This document shows, one piece after another, positions 50,685 to 59,207 of a stretch of 64,000 bases of DNA; position 1 is the stretch's first letter; each line of letters opens with the position of its first letter. The DNA lies in NCBI RefSeq assembly GCF_900100395.1, contig NZ_FNFB01000022.1, positions 1 to 64,000 on the forward strand. Direction: 5' to 3'. The position numbers and the translations under genes are program-made. Origin of the DNA: Nonomuraea maritima (GTDB lineage: Bacteria > Actinomycetota > Actinomycetes > Streptosporangiales > Streptosporangiaceae). The notes below the pieces were generated by a model. That model worked only from the letters and a program-made list of their open reading frames with translations. It made no database searches and was not told the DNA's origin.

Positions 50685-51406
50685 CGAGGCCCCTCTCCTG
50701 TCGTGGTGGCGGTCCGGCCTACGTCGCCGAACCTGCGCCGGCGCCGCCGGTAGGCGTCGAGGCACTCCCGGAAGTGGGTCGCGCGGAAGTCGGGCCAGAG
50801 CACCTGAGGGAAGATCCACTCGGCGTAGGCCACCTGCCAGAGCATGAAGTTGGAGATGCGCTGCTCACCGGAGGTGCGGATGACCAGGTCGACGTCAGGG
50901 GTGTCGGAGTACGGCAGGTGCTCGGCGAAGCTGGCCTCGGTGACCTGGTCGGCCGGCAGTGCCGAGCGGATGAGGGAACGCGCGGCCTCCACGATGTCGC
51001 GGCGGCCCCCGTGGTCGAAGGCGACCGTCAGGGTCATGCGCCGGTTGTCGCGGGTGAGCGTCATCAGGTCGGCGACGTCGCGGACCAGCGGCGCCGGGAT
51101 GCGCGGGTCGCTCATGCCGAGGAACCTGCAGCGGACGCCCCTGGCGTGCAGCACCGGCGCGTGCTTGCGGATGGCCCGGCGGACGAGCCTCATCAGGACG
51201 TCGACCTCGACGGCCGGCCGCCGCCAGTTCTCGGTGGAGAACGCGTACAAACTGAGCCACGTGACGCCGGACGAGCGCGCGGCCTCGATGACGTCCATCA
51301 CGGCGGCCTCCGCGGCCTCGTGGCCCGCGGTGCGCGGCAGTGATCGCAACGCGGCCCAGCGCCCGTTTCCGTCCATCACACAGGCCACGTGACGCGGCAC
51401 AGCCAT
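50681..51406 (-). CDS. cis-Prenyltransferase (UppS-like polyprenyl diphosphate synthase)
   Basis: 241 residues from ATG at 51406 (GGGGGTGG upstream; a second ATG at 51418 adds four residues). Condenses isopentenyl diphosphate in Z configuration. Motif I is VACVMDGNGRWAALRSLPRTAGH (catalytic Asp), then LYAFSTENWRRP, FDHGGRRDI, and motif V IRTSGEQRISNFMLWQVAYAEWIFPQVLWPDF. All conserved catalytic residues are present. Coupled to the DUF2236 oxygenase gene, so its product may be the oxygenase substrate and not the cell-wall carrier. Other genomes usually carry the cell-wall uppS beside recO, which is not seen here. Confidence 0.92.
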   Translation of the reverse strand: MAVPRHVACVMDGNGRWAALRSLPRTAGHEAAEAAVMDVIEAARSSGVTWLSLYAFSTENWRRPAVEVDVLMRLVRRAIRKHAPVLHARGVRCRFLGMSDPRIPAPLVRDVADLMTLTRDNRRMTLTVAFDHGGRRDIVEAARSLIRSALPADQVTEASFAEHLPYSDTPDVDLVIRTSGEQRISNFMLWQVAYAEWIFPQVLWPDFRATHFRECLDAYRRRRRRFGDVGRTATTTGEGPR

Positions 51407-51429
51407 GACCACCCCCATAACCGTCCGTT

Positions 51430-51457
51430 ACTCTAGCTTTACCCTGCGTGTTGTCAA
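51430..51457 (-). promoter_or_regulatory. Promoter of the prenyltransferase/oxygenase operon
   Basis: Minus strand: TTGACA (51457-51452, perfect -35), 16-base spacer, TAGAGT (51435-51430, -10 with four matches). It lies 24 bases before the ATG at 51406. Confidence 0.6.
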
Positions 51458-51502
51458 GGTGAGCGATGGGACGGCGGTGGGGCTTCCCGGCGTGCGTGAG
51501 GG

Positions 51503-52010
51503 CTAGCGGCTTCGGTCGGCGCGGGAGGCGCCGTCCTTGCGGTCGAGCCAGTCGGCCACGCGGGCGGCGAAGTCGCGTTTGGCGTACTCGTCCCATGAGT
51601 CGAGGGTCGCGCCCGTGTAGTGGCCGTCGACGACCTCCAGTGAGGGGCCGCTGCACCTGGTGAAACCGTACGTCTCACACAGGTGGTCGCCGACGGGACG
51701 CCAGGCCAGGGTGGCGAGAACCGGGACGACGCGGCGGCTCTCGCACCAGGCGAGCACGTCAGGGATGCCGTCCACGAGCGGCAGCGAGGCCGGCCGGGCG
51801 CGGACGCGAGCCTCGCCGGCGCCCGCCCAGCCAGCGGGCGTCGAGCTCCTCGACCGTGCGGCGTCGACGAGTCCCCCAGGCCGCCTCCGCCTCCTCCAGT
51901 GCGGCGAGATGGCCGAGGTCGGCCGCCAGGTGCTGGGCGGACGACCGGCCGGGCACGAGCGTGCCGTCGACGTCGAAGAAGGCGATCGACACGGCGGGGG
52001 GACGGGTCAT
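51503..52010 (-). pseudogene. HAD-family phosphatase with one frameshift
   Basis: The minus strand starts MTRPPAVSIAFFDVDGTLVPGRSSAQHL, with the HAD nucleophile motif DVDGT. It continues to DARWLGG near 51830, where one base is out of step. The next frame continues through LPLVDGIPDVLAWCESRRVVPVLATLAW, the Ser/Thr-Lys half, to a C-terminal WDEYAKRDFAARVADWLDRKD. A single-base change in a G-rich run separates them. It could be a real pseudogene or an assembly error. PSP/SerB-like subgroup. Confidence 0.75.
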
Positions 52011-52145
52011 GGCGATCATTGTCGTCGCCGGTGCTGCTCGCCGGACGGCCGAGGGTGACGTAACAAGTTACTCACCGGGAGGGAATGGTCACTCGTGGTG
52101 ACATGGCGTCACCATGAAGCCGTCCGCGAGAGAACGGAGGCTGAA

Positions 52146-52664
52146 GTGGCCAGTGAGTTCCAGCGTAGAAAGGTCGGCGGTGTCTTCCGCGCGATGGACG
52201 TCGACGGTGACGGCCGGCTGACCGAGTCCGACTTCCAGGCGCTCGCCGACCGCTGGACGGCCGTCGCCGGCCCCGTCGACCCGCACCGGCTGGCCTCCGT
52301 CATGACCGGCTGGTGGCCGGTTCTCCAGGACGCCTCGGACGGCGACGGCGTCACCCTCGACGAGGTGCTCCTTGTCGTGGACGGCCTCGACGGCATGACG
52401 GACGCCGTCGCCGGCACCGCCGACGCGATGTTCGAGGCCATCGACCTCGACGGCGACGGCTTCATCTCCCGTTCCGAGTACGCCGCGCTCATCGAGACGT
52501 GGAGCGGCGCGCCCACGGCCACCGACGACGTCTTCCCCCGCCTCGACCTGGACGGCGACGGCCACCTCACCCGCGAGGAGTTCCGCACCCACTGGACCGA
52601 GTTCTGGGCCGGCGACAACCCGAACGCCCCCGGCAGCTACGTCTTCGGCCCACCGGCGCGCTGA
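52146..52664 (+). CDS. EF-hand calcium-binding protein (calerythrin/sarcoplasmic type)
   Basis: 172 residues from GTG at 52146, chosen because GGAGG lies six bases upstream. Four EF-hand positions: DVDGDGRLTESD, a degenerate DASDGDGVTLDE, DLDGDGFISRSE and DLDGDGHLTREE. Loops 1, 3 and 4 have canonical Asp/Glu ligands at positions 1, 3, 5 and 12. Cytoplasmic. Actinomycete calerythrin-like proteins buffer or sense Ca2+. Proximity to the EF-hand-fused oxygenase is notable. Confidence 0.88.
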   Translation: MASEFQRRKVGGVFRAMDVDGDGRLTESDFQALADRWTAVAGPVDPHRLASVMTGWWPVLQDASDGDGVTLDEVLLVVDGLDGMTDAVAGTADAMFEAIDLDGDGFISRSEYAALIETWSGAPTATDDVFPRLDLDGDGHLTREEFRTHWTEFWAGDNPNAPGSYVFGPPAR

Positions 52665-52688
52665 CCCACCGGCACGGGTGGGGGGTCG

Positions 52689-53543
52689 TCATGAAGATCC
52701 CCTGACCCGGGCGGCCCAGCTCGCGACGGCCGCCGCGATCGCCTCGGGCTGGTCCTCCGGCGTGTGGTGGCCGGCGACGCCGTCGTGCCTGACCACTTCC
52801 AGGCCGGCCATGTGCTCGACACACCAGTCGATCATCGCGGGCGTCATCATGGTGCCGGGGCCCGGCCGGAACACGATGAGCAGCTTGGGGACGTCGGGGT
52901 CGGCGGCCAGCCATCGGTCGTAGGCCTCGACCCGGGCCACGACGTCGGCGGGCTCGCCGCCCAGCGGCATCGAGCGGGCCCACCGCAACAGCGGCAGACG
53001 GCTCTTTCTGGTCGGGTACGGCTGCTCGTAGGCCGCGAGGTCCTCCGGCTTCATGGGCGTGGCGACGGTGCCGGGCAGGCCCTCGCGCAAGAAGTCCAGC
53101 ATCATGGTCTCCCCGACGCCCGGCGTCTTGATCGCACGGAACAGCTCGCGGCCGCCGTCGGGGAACTCCTCCCAGGTCATCGGCTTGACGATGGTCTCGG
53201 TGAAGGCGATCCCGCGTACCCGTCCAGGGTGGCGCGCCGCCCAGTCGAAGGCCAGGGCGCCGCCCCAGTCGTGGCCCACCAGGATGACGTCGTCCAGTTC
53301 GAGGGCGTCGAACCAGGCGTCCAGGTAGCGGGCGTGGTCGGCGAAGGAGTAACCGATGTCGGGCTTGCCCGAGCGGCCCATGCCGATCAGGTCGGGGGCC
53401 AGGCGGCGGCCCGATCGCACGGCGGGCAGGACGTGCCGCCACAGGTGGGAGGAGGTCGGGTTGCCGTGGAGGAAGACCGTGGGCGATCCGTCGCCGAGGT
53501 CCTGGAAGTGCATCGTGGAGTCGAGGACGTGCCTGACAGGCAT
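52689..53543 (-). CDS. Haloalkane-dehalogenase-like alpha/beta hydrolase
   Basis: 284 residues. Oxyanion segment VFLHGNPTSSHLWR (about 23-36, including the HGNPTSS motif of dehalogenases). Nucleophile Asp in ILVGHDWGGALAFDWA (about 98). A cap domain is present (about 130-210). Catalytic His lies in DGVAGHHTPEDQPEAIA near the end. HDWGG with an Asp nucleophile, and Asn in HGNPTSS, match haloalkane dehalogenases such as DhaA and LinB. True dehalogenase activity needs testing. It is transcribed with the NmrA-like gene on the same strand, 78 bases apart. Confidence 0.85.
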   Translation of the reverse strand: MPVRHVLDSTMHFQDLGDGSPTVFLHGNPTSSHLWRHVLPAVRSGRRLAPDLIGMGRSGKPDIGYSFADHARYLDAWFDALELDDVILVGHDWGGALAFDWAARHPGRVRGIAFTETIVKPMTWEEFPDGGRELFRAIKTPGVGETMMLDFLREGLPGTVATPMKPEDLAAYEQPYPTRKSRLPLLRWARSMPLGGEPADVVARVEAYDRWLAADPDVPKLLIVFRPGPGTMMTPAMIDWCVEHMAGLEVVRHDGVAGHHTPEDQPEAIAAAVASWAARVRGSS

Positions 53544-53621
53544 GGGGGGCTCCGAAGGTCGAGGTCGGTCGGGTCGCGATCACCGGGAAACTGCGGCGTT
53601 GCGGGGGCCCGGGCCGGGCGG

Positions 53622-54449
53622 TCAGGGTCGGCGGAAGGCTGTAGCGTTGCGGGCGGCCCACTCGGTGAAGGGGTGCGGGGCGCGGCCGAGGATGTGCTCG
53701 ACGTCCGGGCTGACGCGCTGTTCCTCCGGGGTCGGCTCGCCCAGGATGGCGAGCGTCCCCTCGACCACGGGCAGCGGCATGAACCGCGCCATCTGCTCGC
53801 GCGCCTGCTGCGGCGTCTGCTCGACGAAGCGCACCGCTTCGCCCAGCGCCCGGCCGATCGCCGCCGCCCGCTCGCGCGGGCTGGTCGCCTCAGGCCCGGT
53901 CAGTACGTACGTGGCTCCGTCGTGTGCGTCGTCCCGCAGGACGGCGGCGCCCACGGCGGCGACGTCGTCGGGGTCGACGAACGGCAGGCGCACGTCCCCG
54001 AAGGGTGCGGCGACGGTGCGGTGCAGGCGGATCGGCTCGGCCCACGCGTAGCTGTTCGAGGCCATGCCGCCCGAGCGCAGGATCGTCCAGGCGAGCCCCG
54101 ACTCACGGACGGCCGCCTCGAACCTGCCGGCGTGCTCGTAGGCGTGCGGCCGGGTCCCGGCGCCCTGGGTGGACAGCAGGACGATCCTGCGCACTCCCGC
54201 GGCCCTGGCCGCCGCGACCAGGCCCTGCGGGTCGTCCCCGGCGACGAGCAGGAACAGCGCGTCAGCCCCCTCCAGGGCCGCCCGCATGCTCCGGACGTCT
54301 CCCAGGTCGGCGGCCTGGACGCGGACCCCTGAGGGAACGTCGGCCGGGGTGACGCCGCGGGCCACCGCGGTGACCTGCTCCCCGGCCTCGGCAAGCAGCC
54401 GCACGAGGGTTCGGCCGACGTTTCCGGTGGCACCCGTGACAACGATCAC
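53622..54449 (-). CDS. NmrA-like NAD(P)H-binding protein
   Basis: 275 residues. N-terminal Rossmann GATGNVGRTLVRLLAEAG (residues 5-22) without a classical SDR YxxxK pair, as in NmrA/azoreductase-like atypical SDRs. Mid region ILRSGGMASNSYAWAEPIR and FVDPDDVAAVGAAVL are typical. It acts as a redox sensor or quinone or azo-dye reductase. It is divergent from the TetR gene; operator-like repeats lie between (54467-54532). Confidence 0.88.
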   Translation of the reverse strand: MIVVTGATGNVGRTLVRLLAEAGEQVTAVARGVTPADVPSGVRVQAADLGDVRSMRAALEGADALFLLVAGDDPQGLVAAARAAGVRRIVLLSTQGAGTRPHAYEHAGRFEAAVRESGLAWTILRSGGMASNSYAWAEPIRLHRTVAAPFGDVRLPFVDPDDVAAVGAAVLRDDAHDGATYVLTGPEATSPRERAAAIGRALGEAVRFVEQTPQQAREQMARFMPLPVVEGTLAILGEPTPEEQRVSPDVEHILGRAPHPFTEWAARNATAFRRP

Positions 54450-54466
54450 GATCGGTCTCCAGTTAT

Positions 54467-54532
54467 TAGTTAGTTGGCTGACTCAGTGAGAACGGTAGCA
54501 GATTCCGAGCGTCTATAGTCAGTCAGGTGACC
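54467..54532. promoter_or_regulatory. Paired TetR operator candidates
   Basis: TAGTTAGTTGGCTGACT (54467-54483) and TAGTCAGTCAGGTGACC (54516-54532) are direct repeats with 12 of 17 matches; the changes are mainly T/C. The second overlaps the TetR start codon, giving a simple autorepression site, and the first covers the NmrA promoter. Confidence 0.55.
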
Positions 54533-55105
54533 AACTCACAGAGAGTGCAGGCCGCCGGCGCCAAACGCAGGCGCCTGATGTCGGCGGCGGCCCGGACGGT
54601 TCACCGGCAGGGAGTCGAGCGCACGACCATCGCCGACATAGCCCGTGCCGCCGACGTCCCGGTCGGCAACGTGTACTACTACTTCAAGACCAAGGACGAC
54701 CTGGTCGCGGCGGCGCTCGACGAGCACCGGCAGCAGCTCGAACTCATCACCGGCGAGCTCGACGACCTGCCCGACCCCCGTGAGCGCCTCAAGCGCCTGG
54801 TGGAGGGCTGGGTCGCCCAGCGCGACATGGCCGTACGGCACGGCTGCCCGACCGGGACGCTCGCCGCCGAGCTGGGCAAACGCGAGGAGAGCGAGCTGGC
54901 GGACGCGACCGGCGATCTCGTGCGGCGGCTGCTCGCCTGGGTGGAGGCCCAGTTCCGCGAGCTGGGGCAGCCGGAGCCCGACGCGCTGGCGGTGACCCTC
55001 GTGGGCGCGTACCAGGGCATGTCGTTGCTGGCCAACGCGCTGCGGGACCCGCAGGTCATGACGCGGGAGGGCGCCCGGCTGACCGCCTGGCTCGACTCCC
55101 TGTGA
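54527..55105 (+). CDS. TetR-family regulator
   Basis: 192 residues from GTG at 54527. N-terminal HTH (QGVERTTIADIARAADVPVGNVYYYFKTKDDLVAAAL) with a helical C-domain containing CPTGTLAAELGKREESELADATGD, typical of the AcrR/YxaF group that governs quinone or drug response genes. Divergent from the NmrA-like gene, its likely target. The transcript ends at the 17-bp hairpin just after the stop. Confidence 0.92.
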   Translation: MTNSQRVQAAGAKRRRLMSAAARTVHRQGVERTTIADIARAADVPVGNVYYYFKTKDDLVAAALDEHRQQLELITGELDDLPDPRERLKRLVEGWVAQRDMAVRHGCPTGTLAAELGKREESELADATGDLVRRLLAWVEAQFRELGQPEPDALAVTLVGAYQGMSLLANALRDPQVMTREGARLTAWLDSL

Positions 55106-55110
55106 ACACG

Positions 55111-55148
55111 ACGACGGCGCGGCCTCCGTGCGGAGGCCGCGCCGTCGT
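55111..55148. terminator. Bidirectional terminator
   Basis: Perfect 17-bp stem, ACGACGGCGCGGCCTCC (55111-55127) with its complement (55132-55148) and loop GTGC. It lies between the convergent TetR and carrier small-subunit genes and can serve both. Confidence 0.85.
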
Positions 55149-55160
55149 GGATGCCGGAGG

Positions 55161-55277
55161 TCAGCCGCCGAAGAGGGGGCCGAGCTTCAGCAGCAGCTCG
55201 TAGACGCCGTAGACGAAGGGCAGACCCACCCACGCCCACGTCACGATCATCAGCGGGGTGCGCTTCTGGTCGGCCAT
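55161..55277 (-). CDS. MFS transporter small subunit (38 residues)
   Basis: A 38-residue protein with one membrane helix (PLMIVTWAWVGLPFVYGVYELLLKL). Its ATG overlaps the stop of the OFA-family carrier by one base (TGATG). Such mini-proteins regularly follow oxalate/formate-type MFS genes in actinomycetes, where databases call them MFS transporter small subunit; the role is unknown. The Lys/Arg-rich start suggests the N-terminus is cytoplasmic. Confidence 0.8.
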   Translation of the reverse strand: MADQKRTPLMIVTWAWVGLPFVYGVYELLLKLGPLFGG

Positions 55278-56686
55278 CAGGATCCTCCTTGCGATGCGGC
55301 CGCGACGTTCTTCCCGGCCGCAGCGGCGGCGGGCTCGTGGAACTTGGGGTTCACCGGACGGATCAGCTCGTTGGCGACGAACGCGACCACGAGCAGGCCG
55401 ATCATGATGAACAGCGACGTCGTGTAGAGCGAGGGTCCGCTCTTGCCGGCCGCCTCCTGGTGGTCGGCGATGGCGTTGACGATCAGCGGGCCGAGCACGC
55501 CCGCGGTCGACCAGGCCGTGAGCAGGCGGCCGTGGATGGCGCCCACCTGGTAGGTGCCGAACAGGTCCTTGAGGTACGCAGGAGCGGTCGAGAAGCCGCC
55601 GCCGTAGAAGGACAGGATGCCCATCGCGCACAGGATGAACACGAAGCTGCTGGAGTCGCCCGCGAGCGCGATGACGAGGTACAGCACGGCGCCGACGCCG
55701 AGGTAGACGCGGTACATGTTCTTGCGGCCGATGGCGTCGGACGCCGACGACCACACGAGCCGGCCCGCCATGTTCGCCAGCGACAGCAGGGCGACGAAGC
55801 CCGCGGCGGCGCTGACCGAGATCGGCGTGGCGGTCTCCGCGAAGAAGTTCGTGATCATCGGGGCGGCCTTCTCCAGGATGCCGATGCCCGCGGTCACGTT
55901 GAAGCAGAGGACGATCCACAGGAACCAGAACTGCGGCGTGCGGATCGCGTTGCGCGCCGAGACGTTCGCCGTCGTGATGAGCGCCCGCTCGTTCTTCTCC
56001 GCGGGCTTCCACCCGGCGGGACGCCAGCCCTCGCGCGGCACCCGGACGAGGAACACGCCCAGCGACATGAAGATCGCGTAGACGACGCCGTGCACGACGA
56101 ACGCCTCAGCGATGCCGCCCTGGGTGGCCCCGAACGAGCTCAGCATCTGCGACGACCACGGCGAGGCGATGAGCGCGCCACCGCCGAAGCCCATGATCGC
56201 GATGCCGGTCGCCATGCCGGGACGGTCAGGGAACCACTTCATCAGCGTGGACACCGGCGAGATGTAGCCGATGCCGAGGCCGATGCCGCCCACGAAGCCG
56301 TACCCGACGACCACCAGCCAGTACTGCCCGGTCGCCGCGCCCAGCGCGGAGATCAGGAAGCCCAGCGAGAAGCAGACCATCGAGACGAACATCGCCCAGC
56401 GCGGCCCGTTCCGCTCGACCAGCGGGCCGCCGAACGCGGCCGACAGGCCCAGCATGACGATGGCGAGCTGGAACGGCAGAGCGCTCTGGGTGCCCGACAG
56501 GTGCAGGCTCGACTCCAGCGGCGGCTTGAAGACGCTCCAGGCGTACGCCTGACCGATGGCGAGGTGTACGGAGAGCGCTGCGGGGGGTACGAGCCACCGG
56601 CTCCAAGTGGGAGCCGCCACCGAGCGTGACCGGCTCAAGAACCCGCCAGAGGGGGGATTTTTCAACGTTTGACCATCTTCCGGCAT
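55277..56686 (-). CDS. OFA-family MFS carrier (oxalate/formate antiporter type)
   Basis: 469 residues, 12 helices. Family marks are HLAIGQAYAWSVFKPPLESSLHLSGTQSALPFQLAIVMLGLSAAFGG near the start, GIGLGIGYISPVSTLMKWFPDRPGMATGIAIMGFGGGALI (about 130-170) and the PAYLKDLFGTYQVGAIHGRLLTAWS segment (about 375). OFA carriers exchange oxalate, formate or related monocarboxylates. The divergent gene encodes a formate-dehydrogenase-like molybdoenzyme, supporting formate as a substrate. Divergent intergenic region 56687-56853 is AT-rich. Confidence 0.9.
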   Translation of the reverse strand: MPEDGQTLKNPPSGGFLSRSRSVAAPTWSRWLVPPAALSVHLAIGQAYAWSVFKPPLESSLHLSGTQSALPFQLAIVMLGLSAAFGGPLVERNGPRWAMFVSMVCFSLGFLISALGAATGQYWLVVVGYGFVGGIGLGIGYISPVSTLMKWFPDRPGMATGIAIMGFGGGALIASPWSSQMLSSFGATQGGIAEAFVVHGVVYAIFMSLGVFLVRVPREGWRPAGWKPAEKNERALITTANVSARNAIRTPQFWFLWIVLCFNVTAGIGILEKAAPMITNFFAETATPISVSAAAGFVALLSLANMAGRLVWSSASDAIGRKNMYRVYLGVGAVLYLVIALAGDSSSFVFILCAMGILSFYGGGFSTAPAYLKDLFGTYQVGAIHGRLLTAWSTAGVLGPLIVNAIADHQEAAGKSGPSLYTTSLFIMIGLLVVAFVANELIRPVNPKFHEPAAAAAGKNVAAASQGGS

Positions 56687-56853
56687 AGATGGGTATTATG
56701 TCGGCATTGTTACTACTTGTCTAGGTTATCTGACAGTAGTCAACCCACTGCGTGGAGCGACCACGTCATGGGGTCGGTCATCCCTCATCCAAAGCAGTGG
56801 GACCAGTGTGCAGTATTTCGGACAAATCTGGTTAGCCGGAAATGGAGTGACGG

Positions 56854-59127
56854 GTGGCTAAAAAGGCCCCACAGCATGACGTTGGTGACGAAGCACTGCA
56901 CGTTGGGCCCTCCAAACAGTGGGCCGCAGGTGTCCCGGGTGTCGTCCACTCCTTGCAGATCTCGTACGCGCAGATGGGTGCCAAGCGCACGCTCCTGACG
57001 TTGGCGCAGGTCAACCAGAAGAACGGCTTCGACTGTCCGGGCTGCGCCTGGCCCGAGGGCGACCACCGCAGCTTCGCCGAGTTCTGCGAGAACGGCGCCA
57101 AGGCGGTGGCGGAGGAGGCCACCCTCCGCAGGGTGACCCGCGAGTTCTTCACCGAGCACTCCGTGAGCGAACTGGCGCGGCGCTCCGACTACTGGCTGGG
57201 CCAGCAGGGCCGGCTCACCGAGCCGATGCACAAGCCCGCCGGCTCCGACCACTACGTGCCGGTGTCGTGGGACAAGGCGTTCACCGTCATCGCCGAGCAC
57301 CTCAAGAAGCTCGACGATCCGAACGAGGCGCTGTTCTACACCTCCGGCCGCACGTCGAACGAGGCCGCGTACGTCTACCAGCTCCTGGTGCGCCGGTTCG
57401 GCACCAACAACCTGCCCGACTGCTCCAACATGTGCCACGAGTCCAGCGGCTCGGCGCTCACCGAGACGCTCGGCATCGGCAAGGGCACGGTCTCGCTCGA
57501 GGACCTCCACAAGTCCGACCTCATCTTCGTCGTCGGGCAGAACCCCGGCACCAACCACCCCCGCATGCTCTCGGCGCTGGAGCGTGCCAAGAAGAACGGC
57601 GCCCGGGTCATCGCGGTGAACCCGCTGCCCGAGGCGGGCCTGCTGCGGTTCAAGAACCCGCAGAAGCCCGGCGGCGTCGTCGGGAACGGCACCCAGATCG
57701 CCGACCGGTTTCTCCAGATCCGGCTGAACGGCGACCTCGCGCTCTTCCAGGCGCTGTCGCACCAGCTCCTCGAGGCCGAGGACGCCGCCCCCGGCACGGT
57801 GATCGACCGCGAGTTCGTCGAGCGGCACACGCACGGCTTCGACGACTGGGAGAAGCACGTCCGCGCCCTCGACTGGAACGACGTCGAGGAGGCCACCGGC
57901 CTGTCCAGGACGGAGATCGACGACACCGTCAAGGACGTACTCGGCGCGAAGTCGGTCATCGTCTGCTGGGCGATGGGACTCACCCAGCACAAGAACTCCG
58001 TGCCCACCATCCGCGAGGTCGTCAACTTCCTGCTGCTGCGCGGCAACATGGGACGCCCCGGCGCCGGCGTGTGCCCCGTGCGCGGGCACTCCAACGTCCA
58101 GGGCGACCGCACGATGGGCATCTACGAGAAGCCCCCGGCGGCGTTCATCGACGCGCTGCGCGACGAGTTCGGCTTCGAGCCGCCGCGCGAGCACGGCCAC
58201 GACGTCGTCGACTCGATCAGGGCGCTGCGCGACGGCCGGGCCAAGGTGTTCATCGCCATGGGCGGCAACTTCGTGTCCGCGACCCCCGACACCGACGTGA
58301 CCGAGGCGGCGCTGCGCAAGGCCGAGCTGACCGTGCAGGTGTCGACCAAGCTCAACCGCTCGCACGCGGTGTGCGGCGACGAGGCGCTCATCCTGCCCAC
58401 CCTCGGCCGTACGGAGCGCGACGGCGACCGGTTCGTCACCGTCGAGGACTCCATGGGCATGGTCCACGCCTCCAGGGGACGGCTGCGTCCCGCGTCGCCC
58501 GACCTGCTGTCCGAGGTCACCATCGTCACGAGGCTCGCCCGCGCCCTCTTCGGCGCCGACGACCTCCCGTGGGAGAGCTTCGAGTCGGACTACGACGCCA
58601 TCCGCGACAGCATCGCGCGCGTGGTGCCCGGCTTCGACGACTTCAACGCCCGCGTCCGCGCGCCGGGCGGCTTCGCCCTGCCGAACGCCCCTCGCGACGA
58701 GCGGCGCTTCAACACCGTCACGGGCAAGGCCAACTTCACCGTCAACCCGCTGGAGGTGCTGCGCATCCCCGAAGGGCGCCTCCTGCTGCAGACGCTGCGC
58801 AGCCACGACCAGTACAACACCACCATCTACGGCCTCGACGACCGCTACCGCGGCGTCCACCAGGGCCGGCGGGTCGTGTTCGTGAACCCCGACGACCTCG
58901 CGAAGCTCGGCATCGCCGACGGGTCGATGGTCGACCTGGTCAGCGAGTGGCCGGACGGCGAGCGCCGGGCCGAGGGGTTCCGGGTGATCGCCTACTCGAC
59001 CCCGCGGGGCAACTGCGCGGCCTACTACCCGGAGACCAACGTGCTCGTCCCGCTGGACTCCGTCGCGGAGACGTCCAACACCCCGACCTCGAAGAGCGTC
59101 GTGGTACGGATCAGCCCGCGCGCCTGA
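56854..59127 (+). CDS. FdhF/YdeP-type molybdopterin oxidoreductase (formate-dehydrogenase-like)
   Basis: 757 residues from GTG with GGAG upstream. Family start NQKNGFDCPGCAWPEGDH (about 53-71). Mo-pterin binding domain with LFYTSGRTSNEAAYVYQLLVR and CSNMCHESSGSALTETLGIGKG (about 195, the CHE motif of the active site). Middle VGQNPGTNHPRMLSALERAK and NFLLLRGNMGRPGAGVCPVRGHSNVQGDRTMG. C-terminal molydop-binding domain from LLLQTLRSHDQYNTTIYGLDDRYRG. There is no N-terminal Fe4S4 CxxC array, as in YdeP. Cytoplasmic. Physiological electron partner unknown; a role in formate or acid-stress metabolism is inferred from the neighbouring OFA carrier. Confidence 0.9.
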   Translation: MAKKAPQHDVGDEALHVGPSKQWAAGVPGVVHSLQISYAQMGAKRTLLTLAQVNQKNGFDCPGCAWPEGDHRSFAEFCENGAKAVAEEATLRRVTREFFTEHSVSELARRSDYWLGQQGRLTEPMHKPAGSDHYVPVSWDKAFTVIAEHLKKLDDPNEALFYTSGRTSNEAAYVYQLLVRRFGTNNLPDCSNMCHESSGSALTETLGIGKGTVSLEDLHKSDLIFVVGQNPGTNHPRMLSALERAKKNGARVIAVNPLPEAGLLRFKNPQKPGGVVGNGTQIADRFLQIRLNGDLALFQALSHQLLEAEDAAPGTVIDREFVERHTHGFDDWEKHVRALDWNDVEEATGLSRTEIDDTVKDVLGAKSVIVCWAMGLTQHKNSVPTIREVVNFLLLRGNMGRPGAGVCPVRGHSNVQGDRTMGIYEKPPAAFIDALRDEFGFEPPREHGHDVVDSIRALRDGRAKVFIAMGGNFVSATPDTDVTEAALRKAELTVQVSTKLNRSHAVCGDEALILPTLGRTERDGDRFVTVEDSMGMVHASRGRLRPASPDLLSEVTIVTRLARALFGADDLPWESFESDYDAIRDSIARVVPGFDDFNARVRAPGGFALPNAPRDERRFNTVTGKANFTVNPLEVLRIPEGRLLLQTLRSHDQYNTTIYGLDDRYRGVHQGRRVVFVNPDDLAKLGIADGSMVDLVSEWPDGERRAEGFRVIAYSTPRGNCAAYYPETNVLVPLDSVAETSNTPTSKSVVVRISPRA

Positions 59128-59138
59128 CCGCCCGAGAC

Positions 59139-59168
59139 GGAACGCCTCCTCGCCGGAGGAGGCGTTCC
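59139..59168 (+). terminator. Terminator of the molybdoenzyme gene
   Basis: Perfect 13-bp stem GGAACGCCTCCTC (59139-59151) with GAGGAGGCGTTCC (59156-59168), GCCG loop, 12 bases after the stop codon. Confidence 0.85.
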
Positions 59169-59207
59169 CGCGTGAGGTTTCCGGATACGCTGCCGGGCGT
59201 GCGGCGA

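Noticed and set aside
56785..58860. 691-residue minus-strand frame opposite the molybdoenzyme
   Set aside because: Low-complexity Val/Gly/Arg sequence antisense to a clearly coding gene; a GC-bias shadow.
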